Both the position numbers and the translations under genes were made by a program. 64,000 bases of DNA, taken from assembly GCA_902619315.1 (NCBI GenBank), contig CACNDW010000005.1, positions 36,484-100,483 of the forward strand, written 5' to 3'. Source of the stretch: an uncultured Bacteroidota bacterium. GTDB taxonomy: Bacteria; Bacteroidota; Bacteroidia; Flavobacteriales; Flavobacteriaceae. This document shows positions 1 through 8,385 of this stretch, piece after piece. The notes beneath the pieces were generated by a model, which ran no database searches, was not told the origin of the DNA, and was given only the letters and a program-made list of their open reading frames with translations. Position 1 is the stretch's first letter, and each line of letters starts with the position of its first letter.

Positions 1-36
1 AAATGTTATCCCCATGTACCTTCAACGCCTGAATTG

Positions 37-807
37 ATGAATGTTTTACATTCAAATATCATAGGATCGGGAGACGATCATTTTATCATTTTGCACGGAT
101 TTTTGGGTATGGGGGACAACTGGAGGACACATGCCAAAAACCTGTCTGAAAAAGAGTATTGTGTCCATTTGGTGGATCAAAGGAACCATGGCAGGAGTTT
201 TTGGAGCGACAAATTTGATTATGATGTAATGGTAAACGATTTGCTTCAATACCTTAATCATCACGGGATTAACCAATGTGTTGTTTTGGGTCACTCGATG
301 GGTGGAAAAACAGCTATGGCTTTTGCCCTGAATTATCCAGATCGGGTGCAAAAACTGATCATCGCCGATATTGCTCCCAAATATTATGCGCCCCACCACC
401 AGAGGATTTTGGCGGGATTGAGTACCCTGAATCTTGAAGAGGTCAGCTCCCGAAAGGCCGCTGCCGAGCATTTGAAAAATTTTATCCCGGAGGCAGGGAC
501 TCGTCAGTTTTTGTTAAAAAATCTCTATTGGGTTTCCGAGGGAAAATTGGGACTTCGCATAAATGTGGCGGTATTAAAAAATGCTGCAGAAGCCATAGGA
601 GCTGCCATCCAATCCCAAAAACAATACTACCAACCCACTCTTTTTCTCTATGGGGAAAACTCCAATTATATAAATCCTATGACCGATACAGAGATTCTAA
701 AATATTTTCCCAAAGCTGAAATTATTGAAATCAAAGGAGCTGGACATTGGCTCCATGCCGAAAAGCCACTACTTTTTTTTAAGACTTTGACTCAGTGGTT
801 GGTATAG
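37..807 (+). CDS. Alpha/beta hydrolase, YbfF-like esterase
   Basis: A 256-residue alpha/beta-hydrolase fold protein, probably a cytoplasmic carboxylesterase of the YbfF type; the substrate is unknown. Visible are the oxyanion HGF motif (about residues 20-22), the nucleophile elbow GHSMGG with Ser87, and a C-terminal GAGHW segment giving the catalytic His237. There is no signal peptide. I chose the ATG at 37. A TTG lies just before it at 34, and the frame stays open to the window edge, so an upstream start cannot be fully excluded, but the first residues match where family members normally begin. A 99-bp gap separates it from the next gene. The fold assignment is firm, the substrate is not. 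Confidence 0.85.
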   Translation: MNVLHSNIIGSGDDHFIILHGFLGMGDNWRTHAKNLSEKEYCVHLVDQRNHGRSFWSDKFDYDVMVNDLLQYLNHHGINQCVVLGHSMGGKTAMAFALNYPDRVQKLIIADIAPKYYAPHHQRILAGLSTLNLEEVSSRKAAAEHLKNFIPEAGTRQFLLKNLYWVSEGKLGLRINVAVLKNAAEAIGAAIQSQKQYYQPTLFLYGENSNYINPMTDTEILKYFPKAEIIEIKGAGHWLHAEKPLLFFKTLTQWLV

Positions 808-891
808 TTTTTTCAATATTTATATTTTCTACATATAACTACTAAAATGTGATAAAATATAACAAAATGACAGCCACTCTTTCCATCCCAT

Positions 892-899
892 TATTTTTG
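892..899 (+). promoter_or_regulatory. -7 promoter element (TATTTTTG)
   Basis: Exact match to the Bacteroidota -7 consensus TAnnTTTG, ending 7 bases before the ATG of the GNAT gene. No convincing -33 TTTG lies about 20 bp upstream. The transcript from this site would have almost no leader. Confidence 0.5.
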
Positions 900-906
900 C
901 CCCGTT

Positions 907-1395
907 ATGATCAAAGCCCATATTCGAAAAGCCCAAAAGTCTGATGCAGCATCGATCTTATTCTTGATCCAAGAATTAGCAATTTTTGAAAAGGAACCGC
1001 GGGCGGTAATCGTTACTCAGGCTCAAATTGAAAAAGACGGTTTTGGAGACCATCCTTTATTTGAATGTTTTGTAGCCGAAGTTACCAATCAAGTAGTCGG
1101 CATGGCACTCTACTATACTCGTTATTCCACTTGGAAGGGGCCTACTTTTCATTTGGAAGATTTGATCGTTACCGAGCCTATGAGGGGTAAGGGGATAGGT
1201 ACACAATTGTACAACGCCTTTTTAGAGCATGCCTACAATAAGGGAGTGAAGCGGGTTGAATGGGCCGTTTTGGACTGGAATCTCCCGGCCATTGAGTTTT
1301 ATCAAAAAAGCGGTGCCACAATTTCGGACGATTGGAGAAGTGTACAAATGGACAAAAAAAGCATAGACAGTTATATCTTAAAAATTAATTCATAA
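907..1395 (+). CDS. GNAT family N-acetyltransferase
   Basis: A 162-residue single-domain GNAT acetyltransferase that would move an acetyl group from acetyl-CoA to an amine. The acetyl-CoA pyrophosphate-binding loop is visible around residues 97-102 (RGKGIG), followed by the helix leading to the VLDWN and FYQKSGA segments typical of spermidine/spermine acetyltransferase-like members. The acceptor could be a polyamine or a small amine. It lies 2 bases upstream of the aspartate kinase gene and is probably co-transcribed with it. A -7 element sits 7 bases before the ATG, so its mRNA may be nearly leaderless. Confidence 0.88.
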   Translation: MIKAHIRKAQKSDAASILFLIQELAIFEKEPRAVIVTQAQIEKDGFGDHPLFECFVAEVTNQVVGMALYYTRYSTWKGPTFHLEDLIVTEPMRGKGIGTQLYNAFLEHAYNKGVKRVEWAVLDWNLPAIEFYQKSGATISDDWRSVQMDKKSIDSYILKINS

Positions 1396-1397
1396 GA

Positions 1398-2660
1398 ATG
1401 AAAGTATTCAAGTTTGGAGGAGCCTCTGTCAAAGATGCCGCAGGAGTTAAAAACATTTTACGTGTTTTGCGAAAAACAGGTTTTGAAGATACCCTGATCG
1501 TGGTATCTGCCATGGGCAAAACCACCAATGCCTTGGAGCAAATGGTCCATTCCTTTTTTGAAAACAAGGAGCAGTTTCCCAAAGATCTAGAAAAAGTTAG
1601 GGAAGATCACTACCATATCATAGAGGATCTGTTTGAGTTTGAAAGTGGAGCGACTAAACAAAAAGTGAACACCCTCTTTGAGAGCATTATGACATTTTTA
1701 AAAGCTACCAATTCAAATGATTATAGCTTGGTTTACGACCAGGTGGTAAGTGTTGGGGAGTTGGTTTCAACTACCATCATCAGTGACTACATGAAAAGGG
1801 AAGGCATAAAAAACACGTGGTTGGATGCCCGTGAATGCATCAAAACAGATGCTTATTTTCGCGATGCCAATTTGTACTGGACTGATACTGAGGAGTCTGT
1901 TAAACAGGCCGTCAATGGAAAAAGCACAATTATCTCACAGGGATTTATTGGGAGTGCCTCCAATGGATTATCCACCACTTTAGGCCGCGAAGGGTCTGAC
2001 TACAGTGCTGCCATTTTTGCTTATGCCTTGGGCGCTGATTCTGTGACCATTTGGAAAGATGTTCCTGGAGTGTTGAACGGCGATCCGAGGAAGTTTAGTG
2101 ATACAGTTCTGCTGCATCAAATCTCCTATCGCGAGGCCATAGAATTGGCTTTTTACGGGGCATCTGTCATCCATCCCAAAACAATTCAGCCACTGCAACG
2201 AAAGGAAATTCCCCTTTATGTTAAATCCTTTGATAATCCGGAAAATAAAGGGACAGCTGTATCAAGAGGAAAAACCCTTCATCCTAAAGTTCCCTGCTAT
2301 ATTGTCAAAAATGACCAAACCCTGTTAAAACTGTCCTCCAAAGATTTTTCTTTTATGGTAGAGGACAACATCAGTCAGATCTTTGCGCTTTTGCATCAAT
2401 ATCGAATGCGGGTGGAGATGATTCAAAATTCGGCCATTAGTTTTTCCATATGCATCTATAATAAATATTGTAAGTTGGAACCATTATTGCAGGCTCTTAA
2501 AACAAAGTTTAAAGTAGACGTTGTTGATGGGGTTTCTCTTTATACGATACGCCATTTTGATAAACCGGCTATCAATTTTATTAAAAATAAGGTAGGCGAA
2601 ATTTTAGTCGAGCAAAGAACTACAGATACTGCTCAGTTTGTAGTGAGAGAGTTGGCCTAA
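1398..2660 (+). CDS. lysC: Aspartate kinase (monofunctional)
   Basis: Phosphorylates L-aspartate with ATP, the first step towards lysine, methionine and threonine. The 420-residue protein has the N-terminal KFGGASV motif (residues 5-11), the amino-acid kinase domain to about residue 285 with an LGREGSDYSAA segment, and a C-terminal regulatory ACT region (about 300-420) that would mediate end-product control. There is no homoserine dehydrogenase domain, so it is not a ThrA/MetL fusion. It is coupled to the upstream GNAT gene by a 2-base gap. Its stop codon overlaps the stop of the convergent dehydrogenase gene within the bases CTAA. Confidence 0.93.
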   Translation: MKVFKFGGASVKDAAGVKNILRVLRKTGFEDTLIVVSAMGKTTNALEQMVHSFFENKEQFPKDLEKVREDHYHIIEDLFEFESGATKQKVNTLFESIMTFLKATNSNDYSLVYDQVVSVGELVSTTIISDYMKREGIKNTWLDARECIKTDAYFRDANLYWTDTEESVKQAVNGKSTIISQGFIGSASNGLSTTLGREGSDYSAAIFAYALGADSVTIWKDVPGVLNGDPRKFSDTVLLHQISYREAIELAFYGASVIHPKTIQPLQRKEIPLYVKSFDNPENKGTAVSRGKTLHPKVPCYIVKNDQTLLKLSSKDFSFMVEDNISQIFALLHQYRMRVEMIQNSAISFSICIYNKYCKLEPLLQALKTKFKVDVVDGVSLYTIRHFDKPAINFIKNKVGEILVEQRTTDTAQFVVRELA

Positions 2661-3595
2661 AAAAACAGTTTTTTCACTTTTTCTACAATGGTGGTTGCCA
2701 GTTTTACATGGCTCTCCTGGGTCCATCCAGCTACATGAGGACTGAGCAGGACATGGTCTGCATCCATCAAATATTTAAGTGCAGGGGGGAGTTCCTCTTC
2801 ATTGAAGGTGGTCATGAAGGATCGGGTTTCGTATTCCAAAACATCCAGTCCGGCGCCTAGGACTTTTTTGGATTTTAGTCCTTCAACAAGATCAACTGTA
2901 ACTACAGCCGATCCTCGGGCAGTATTCAACAGCCAAAAGGGGTGGGTCATATTGGCAATAAATTTATTATTGATCATTCCGAGGGTCTGTGGGGTTTGTG
3001 GAATGTGGAGGCTGATGACTTCGCACTGAGATTGCAGTTTTTCCAAACTGACTTGCCGAGCAAATTTATCCCCCACATTGTCCAAAATGTCATAACAAAG
3101 TGTTTTGACAGTGAACCCAGATAATTTTTGGGCAAAACTTTTTCCAGTATTGCCGTAGCCAATTATGCCCACAGTTCTGCCGGAAAGTTCCCATCCACGG
3201 TGACCTTCCCGGTCCCACCGGCCTGATCGGATGGCGGCATCTCCTGAATTGAGTCGGTTCATCAATGACAAAAGCATACCCAAGGCGTGTTCTCCTACTG
3301 CATTTCGATTCCCCTCTGGAGCATTTAATAAATGAATGTTTCGAGATTCTACGGCATTAACATCTATGTTTTCAAGTCCTGCTCCAACACGACCGATGAA
3401 TTTGAGTTTTCTAGCTCGGGCCAATAAATCCTCGTCTATGGGGTATTTACTCCGGATGATGAGTCCCTCATATTGATCAATTTTGGCCCTAATTTCTTTA
3501 AGTGAATCTTTATAGGCCGCATCGTTTTGAAACCCCAAGGCTTGCAGCCCCTCGATTAGGGTGGGGTGGTTTTCCTCTAGGTGTAAAATTTTCAT
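2657..3595 (-). CDS. D-2-hydroxyacid dehydrogenase (SerA-like)
   Basis: NAD-dependent 2-hydroxyacid dehydrogenase of 312 residues, closest in layout to short D-3-phosphoglycerate dehydrogenases that lack a C-terminal ACT domain. The Rossmann motif GYGNTG is at about residues 146-151. The catalytic Arg is in the NTARG segment, the Glu in the LDVLEYE region and the His in SPHVAGW. The substrate cannot be fixed from sequence: 3-phosphoglycerate (serine synthesis) or another 2-hydroxyacid. It is the last gene of a minus-strand run, 9 bases after mgtE, and its TAG stop overlaps the stop of convergent lysC. Confidence 0.88.
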   Translation of the reverse strand: MKILHLEENHPTLIEGLQALGFQNDAAYKDSLKEIRAKIDQYEGLIIRSKYPIDEDLLARARKLKFIGRVGAGLENIDVNAVESRNIHLLNAPEGNRNAVGEHALGMLLSLMNRLNSGDAAIRSGRWDREGHRGWELSGRTVGIIGYGNTGKSFAQKLSGFTVKTLCYDILDNVGDKFARQVSLEKLQSQCEVISLHIPQTPQTLGMINNKFIANMTHPFWLLNTARGSAVVTVDLVEGLKSKKVLGAGLDVLEYETRSFMTTFNEEELPPALKYLMDADHVLLSPHVAGWTQESHVKLATTIVEKVKKLFF

Positions 3596-3604
3596 GCCGT
3601 ATAA

Positions 3605-4963
3605 TTAGAAGCCTAAAAAGGTTTTGGCCATGTAAAAGAAAAGGAAAATACCAAAAATATCATTAGCAGTGGTGATAAAAGGCCCTGTGGCTATGGCCGG
3701 GTCAATACCTTTTTTATTGAGAATGATGGGAACAAAAGTCCCGATTAATGCAGCAATTATGATCACGCCCATCATTGATCCGGCAACAGTGAGGCTGATG
3801 ACGAGGTCTTGTTGGATGATCATGCCAAAGAGTATGAGGATAAGGGAGAGGGCCAAACCATTAATAAGGCTCAATCCAACCTCTTTAAAAAGCAGGTGGA
3901 TCAGTGAACCTTTAACCACATTGTTGGCCAAACCTTGCACGATGATGGCGGAGGATTGTACCCCTACATTTCCGGCCATGGCTGCAATCAGTGGGGTATA
4001 GAAGAACAAGCTTCTTAGTTCGGGCAGTTCCATAACTTGCTCAAAATCCTGGAGGATAAATACACTTCCCAAACCACCTAAGAGTCCCAGAAAAAGCCAG
4101 GGTAGTCGAGCCTTGGTGAGTTCTAAAATACCGTCGTTGGCTTCAACATCATTGGAAATTCCTGCAGCCAGTTGGTAATCTTTTTCGGCCTCTTCTTTGA
4201 TCAGGTCTACGATATCGTCAATGGTGATCCTACCCATGAGTTGTTTTTTGTTGTTGACCACCGGGATGGCTTCCAAGTCGTATTTGGACATTATGTTGGC
4301 TACTTCCTCTCCTGGTTGATCTACAGTTACAAAATCAACCTTTGGGATGTATACGTCTTTGACGATGGCCCTTGAGTTGGCGGTAATGAGGTCTTTAAGG
4401 GAAAGCCGCCCTTTAAGAACATTTTTTTCATCAACTACATAAATGGAGTGTACTCTTGTCACATCCTCTGCCTGGGCTCGCATTGTATTGAGGCATTTAA
4501 GTACGCTTAGCTTTTCTTCTACTTTTACCAATTCTTTGGCCATCAAGCCTCCAGCAGTATCTTCTTTATAGGCGAGCAGTTCGCGTATGTCCTCTACATG
4601 CCCTGTGTCACTAATCTGTGACATGACCGGTTCTTGACGTTCTTCGGGTAATTCGCCTATCAGGTCGGCGGCGTCGTCTGTATCCAGTTCTTCGATCTCT
4701 TCGGCAATTTCCTTGGCAGAGAGGTTTTCCAATATGCCTTCTCTAATGTCTTCGTCGACTTCTGCTAAGGCATCGGCTGTTTTATCACTGTCTAGTAATT
4801 TGACTAGATAGGTTGCCTGGTCAGTGGAGAGTTCGTTAATGATCTCAGCAATATCAGCGTAGTGAAGGTCTTTAAGGTTTTTTTGCAGTTTTTTGTCTGC
4901 GCCATTATCGATCAACTCCTCGATGAACTTTATTCCGCTTTTATTGATATCATATTTTGGCAT
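3605..4963 (-). CDS. mgtE: Magnesium transporter MgtE
   Basis: Inner-membrane Mg2+ channel/transporter of 452 residues, the usual family length. An acidic, helical MgtE N domain (about residues 20-125) is followed by paired CBS domains (about 135-255) that sense cytoplasmic Mg2+, and then a C-terminal block of about five hydrophobic membrane helices (about 285-450) containing the conserved GNVGVQ and DPA segments. The gene start overlaps the end of rsmA by 14 bases, which implies translational coupling. Regulation is probably largely at protein level through the CBS and N domains. I see no Mg-responsive leader because the gene has no separate leader. Confidence 0.95.
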   Translation of the reverse strand: MPKYDINKSGIKFIEELIDNGADKKLQKNLKDLHYADIAEIINELSTDQATYLVKLLDSDKTADALAEVDEDIREGILENLSAKEIAEEIEELDTDDAADLIGELPEERQEPVMSQISDTGHVEDIRELLAYKEDTAGGLMAKELVKVEEKLSVLKCLNTMRAQAEDVTRVHSIYVVDEKNVLKGRLSLKDLITANSRAIVKDVYIPKVDFVTVDQPGEEVANIMSKYDLEAIPVVNNKKQLMGRITIDDIVDLIKEEAEKDYQLAAGISNDVEANDGILELTKARLPWLFLGLLGGLGSVFILQDFEQVMELPELRSLFFYTPLIAAMAGNVGVQSSAIIVQGLANNVVKGSLIHLLFKEVGLSLINGLALSLILILFGMIIQQDLVISLTVAGSMMGVIIIAALIGTFVPIILNKKGIDPAIATGPFITTANDIFGIFLFFYMAKTFLGF

Positions 4964-5729
4964 TCCCCAATTTTTTTGTCAATTCTATGAATTGGGCCGC
5001 AGACAATTTTTCGGGCCGCAGGTCAAAGATACTATCTTCTAAAATAAGTTTAGGAATATTCAAACTTTTGAGGCTATTTCTCAAAGTTTTTCGGCGTTGT
5101 TGAAATCCAGTTTTAACGATTTTAAAGAGTAGTTTTTCATCGAAATTCATGACCAAATTATTCTTTCTCTTAAGAGAGAGAACCCCCGAATCTACTTTTG
5201 GTGGGGGAGAAAACACAGTGGGGGAAACATTGAAATGGTATTGGGTCTGGTAATAGGTTTGACATAAAACAGAGAGAATACCATAGGTTTTGGTTCCTGG
5301 TTTTTCGCATATCCTTAGTGCTACTTCTTTTTGAAACATGCCACAAAAAAAAGGAATGTGTTGACGGTATTCCAGCGCTTTGAATAAGATTTGGCTTGAA
5401 ATGTTGTAAGGGAAGTTTCCTATAATACCAAATTCTTGTCCATCAAAGGTTTTGGAGAGGTCCATTTTAAGAAAATCCACGCTGAGTGTGTTTTTTTGTA
5501 ATTCAGGATATTTATTGTTAAGGTAGGTTACGGATTCTGTGTCAATTTCAACCAATTTAAGATTTTTGATTTTTGGAATCAAGAATTGGGTGAGTACACC
5601 CATACCGGGGCCTATTTCAAGAATGTTTTCACAGTTTTGATTTTGAAGTAAATCTGCAATTTTTTGAGCGATGTTTAGATCATTTAAAAAATGTTGTCCT
5701 AATTTTTTTTTAGGAGAAACGGCTTTCAT
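4950..5729 (-). CDS. rsmA: 16S rRNA dimethyladenosine transferase RsmA/KsgA
   Basis: SAM-dependent enzyme that dimethylates two adjacent adenines in helix 45 of 16S rRNA late in 30S assembly. The 259-residue protein starts with the KKLGQHFL segment, has the SAM-binding motif [11 protein letters not shown] (about residues 39-49) and the catalytic GNFPYNISS motif, which replaces NLPY with NFPY as often seen in this phylum. The C-terminal small domain contains the QRRKTLRN segment. Its ATG overlaps the DUF4286 stop (ATGA on the coding strand), and it overlaps mgtE downstream by 14 bases. Confidence 0.96.
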   Translation of the reverse strand: MKAVSPKKKLGQHFLNDLNIAQKIADLLQNQNCENILEIGPGMGVLTQFLIPKIKNLKLVEIDTESVTYLNNKYPELQKNTLSVDFLKMDLSKTFDGQEFGIIGNFPYNISSQILFKALEYRQHIPFFCGMFQKEVALRICEKPGTKTYGILSVLCQTYYQTQYHFNVSPTVFSPPPKVDSGVLSLKRKNNLVMNFDEKLLFKIVKTGFQQRRKTLRNSLKSLNIPKLILEDSIFDLRPEKLSAAQFIELTKKLGNAKI

Positions 5730-6037
5730 GGATATTTATTTATGATTTCTAGTTGACTGCTGAAATGGATTACTGCATCACCAAAATCCATATTTATTCG
5801 ATCTTTTAGAGTTTTGTCTTCGTTATTTAAAAAGTTCTCAAGTGTATTGTGGTCTCTGATTTGATACTGAATGGCATAGACTACCTCTTCTGTTGAGATA
5901 TTAGTATTGAGCTTTAGAATGGAGATACCACTTATTTTTTCAGATTTAGAAATATTATTTAGTTGAAGATCGACCCATTCTAGCCATTGATTTTCGACTT
6001 CCTGTGCCACATTGCATGTGACATTATATAATATCAT
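5726..6037 (-). CDS. DUF4286 family protein
   Basis: A 103-residue cytoplasmic protein recognised as the small Bacteroidota family DUF4286, whose function is unknown. It starts [10 protein letters not shown] and has a ferredoxin-like pattern of strands and helices with the HFSSQLE segment near the end. It sits 4 bases after serS and overlaps rsmA by 4 bases. The serS-DUF4286-rsmA order suggests a role tied to translation or ribosome assembly, but that is only inferred from position. Confidence 0.85.
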   Translation of the reverse strand: MILYNVTCNVAQEVENQWLEWVDLQLNNISKSEKISGISILKLNTNISTEEVVYAIQYQIRDHNTLENFLNNEDKTLKDRINMDFGDAVIHFSSQLEIINKYP

Positions 6038-6041
6038 CTGA

Positions 6042-7313
6042 TTAGTTGATTATTTCAAAACCTGTGTATGGAACCAATACTTTTGGTAATTTAATTCCAT
6101 CGTGGGTCTGATGATTTTCAAGCAAGCCTGCTACCACTCTGGGTAATGCTAGTGAGCTTCCGTTGAGGGTATGAACAGCTTGTTTTTTTCCATTCCTATC
6201 TTTGTATCGAATTTGCAATCGTTCGGACTGAAAGCTTTTGAAGGTAGAAACAGAGCTTATTTCTAACCATCTTTTTTGGGCGGTAGAGTAGACCTCAAAG
6301 TCGAAGGTCAGTGCGGCGGTAAAACCTAGATCGCCCCCGCAGAGTTTTAATATGCGGTAGGGGAGTTCCAATTCTTCTAAAATACTTTTGACGTGGTCTA
6401 CCATTTTATCCAATGCTGCTCTGGAATTTTGTGGTTCTTCAAGCCTTACAATTTCTACCTTATCAAATTGATGAAGTCGGTTGAGTCCCCTGACATTGGC
6501 GCCATAACTTCCAGCTTCTCGCCTGAAACAGGGAGTATATCCGGTCATACAGATGGGCAGGTCTTTGGCCTCTATTAATTGGTTTCTTAAAAGATTGGTC
6601 AAGGGTACCTCGGCTGTGGGGATTAGGTAGAGTCCGTCTTCAGGGACATGATACATCTGACCTTCCTTGTCGGGCAATTGCCCAGTTCCGAATCCTGATT
6701 CTTCGTTCACCAAGTGGGGTACTTGAAATTCGGTATAACCGGCAGCGGTATTTTTGTCCAAGAAGTATTGAATAAGAGCCCTCTGAAGTTTGGCGCCTTT
6801 CCCCTTATAAACCGGGAATCCGGCACCAGTAATTTTACTGCCTAAGTCAAAATCAATCAAATCGTATTGTGCGGCCAATTCCCAGTGTGGAAGCGCATTC
6901 TCCCTTAAGTCAGGAATGGCACCTGCGCTAAATACCTCTTCATTGTCGTTTTCCGAGTTTCCCGATGGAACACTTTCATCAGGTATATTTGGAATTTGAG
7001 TTCGGATGGACAGAAGGGCCACTTCAACATTTTGAAGTTGCTCTTGTAGAACTTTTGCAGTGGTTTTTAATTCTGTTGATTGCGATTTTAATGCATTGGC
7101 TTTTTCTGCATGTCCTGATTTAAAAAGAGTCCCGATTTCTTTGGCCAGTTGATTGCCTTTGGAAAGGGTTTCATCTAATTGGCTTTGAAGTGATCTCCTT
7201 TTCTGATCTGTTTCAAGTAACTTGTCGACCAGCTCTGGCTGCGGGAAATTTCTTTTGGCCAGTCCTTCTTTAATTTTTTCGGTATGTTCTCTCAGGTATG
7301 AAAGCGGTAACAT
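6042..7313 (-). CDS. serS: Seryl-tRNA synthetase
   Basis: Class II aminoacyl-tRNA synthetase that charges tRNA-Ser (and tRNA-Sec where present) with serine. The 423-residue protein has the N-terminal long coiled-coil arm that contacts the tRNA variable arm (about residues 25-110). The catalytic core shows the TAEVPLTN serine-binding segment, motif 2 with FRREAGSYG, and motif 3 around LNGSSLALPR. Length is typical. It is followed closely by DUF4286 and rsmA. A 51-base gap separates it from ribF upstream, and a near-consensus -7 element (TACCTTTA on the coding strand) occurs in that gap. Confidence 0.97.
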   Translation of the reverse strand: MLPLSYLREHTEKIKEGLAKRNFPQPELVDKLLETDQKRRSLQSQLDETLSKGNQLAKEIGTLFKSGHAEKANALKSQSTELKTTAKVLQEQLQNVEVALLSIRTQIPNIPDESVPSGNSENDNEEVFSAGAIPDLRENALPHWELAAQYDLIDFDLGSKITGAGFPVYKGKGAKLQRALIQYFLDKNTAAGYTEFQVPHLVNEESGFGTGQLPDKEGQMYHVPEDGLYLIPTAEVPLTNLLRNQLIEAKDLPICMTGYTPCFRREAGSYGANVRGLNRLHQFDKVEIVRLEEPQNSRAALDKMVDHVKSILEELELPYRILKLCGGDLGFTAALTFDFEVYSTAQKRWLEISSVSTFKSFQSERLQIRYKDRNGKKQAVHTLNGSSLALPRVVAGLLENHQTHDGIKLPKVLVPYTGFEIIN

Positions 7314-7364
7314 GAGTTTTTATTTCGGTGTAAAGGTAGAAGAAAGCAATGGATTAATTCAAAT

Positions 7365-8297
7365 TTAAAGGTATTTTGGAATTAATTTTTGACAGCTTTT
7401 TTGGTCGATACTGAGTTGATTTCCCAATCTCTCGAGTGATTCATATTTTTGTTCATCTCTTATTTTTTCTAACAGTTCAATTTTTAATTTATTTCCATAA
7501 AGGTCACCTTCAAAATCGAAAAAATAAATTTCAATTTGGATTTTTTTCCCAGAGACTGTAGGGCGTTTTCCAATATTCATCATTCCAAAACATATTTTGT
7601 TATTCAAATGACTTTGAACTAGGTAAACGCCATTATTAGGCCTGAGTTTGTTTTTTTCTTTAATTTCTAAATTGGCGGTTGGATAACCCATTTTTCTGCC
7701 TATTTTGTCCCCTTTGACAATGGATCCACTCAGTGAAAAGGGTCTCCCTAAATATTGGTTGGTTTTTTTAATCTTTCCTGCCAATATGGTATTTCTCACT
7801 TTGGTGGAGCTCACCGCAATGGATGCTACATCTTGAGCTGGAATTTCATCAACCGTAAAATTGTAGTCTAAACCAAATTGTTTTAGATCATCAACGGTAG
7901 CCTCTCGGTTTCTTCCAAATCTGTGATCGTATCCTATAATTAGCTTGGAAATGTTTAGGCCATTGACCAAAATGTCTCTGGTGAATTCTATGGCTGTTAG
8001 CCTAGAAAACTCCTGCGTAAAGGGTTGTACTACTAGTATTTCGACTCCCATTGTCTCCAAAAGTTGTCTCTTTTCCTCCAAAGTATCAATCATTTTAAGT
8101 TGGGTATCTTTTTGCAAAACCATTCTTGGATGTGGAGAAAAAGTTAACACTATGGAACTTAAATCCTCACTTTTAGCTTTTGAAACTAAATCACGAATTA
8201 TTTTTTGATGTCCAATATGAACCCCATCGAATGTTCCAATGGTCACTATTGATGGTTTTTTGGGGAAGTAATTACTAATGTTATGGATAACCTCCAT
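7365..8297 (-). CDS. ribF: Bifunctional riboflavin kinase / FAD synthetase
   Basis: Makes FMN from riboflavin and then FAD. The 310-residue protein has an N-terminal nucleotidyltransferase with GTFDGVHIGH and the YDHRFGRNRE segment, and a C-terminal flavokinase domain with GRKMGYPTANL. The frame is open further upstream to an ATG at 8351, but I place the start at 8297. The resulting length is standard, the first residues fit the family, and a consensus -7 element (TACTTTTG on the minus strand, 8318-8325) lies inside the longer version and 20 bases before this ATG. Confidence 0.94.
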   Translation of the reverse strand: MEVIHNISNYFPKKPSIVTIGTFDGVHIGHQKIIRDLVSKAKSEDLSSIVLTFSPHPRMVLQKDTQLKMIDTLEEKRQLLETMGVEILVVQPFTQEFSRLTAIEFTRDILVNGLNISKLIIGYDHRFGRNREATVDDLKQFGLDYNFTVDEIPAQDVASIAVSSTKVRNTILAGKIKKTNQYLGRPFSLSGSIVKGDKIGRKMGYPTANLEIKEKNKLRPNNGVYLVQSHLNNKICFGMMNIGKRPTVSGKKIQIEIYFFDFEGDLYGNKLKIELLEKIRDEQKYESLERLGNQLSIDQKSCQKLIPKYL

Positions 8298-8317
8298 CTT
8301 AAAATTTTGATATTTAT

Positions 8318-8325
8318 CAAAAGTA
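8318..8325 (-). promoter_or_regulatory. -7 promoter element of ribF (TACTTTTG)
   Basis: Exact TAnnTTTG match read on the minus strand, 20 bases upstream of the chosen ribF ATG. No good -33 element is visible. Its position inside the longer possible reading frame is the main argument for the shorter start. Confidence 0.55.
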
Positions 8326-8385
8326 CACCTAAAATGCTTCAGGTTTAACATTGTTTTTTTAAATTAATAGACAAAAAACCTGATT

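Noticed and set aside
8298..8351. Start at 8351 for ribF
   Set aside because: A consensus -7 element lies at 8318-8325, inside the extra stretch, and the extra residues are not family-like.
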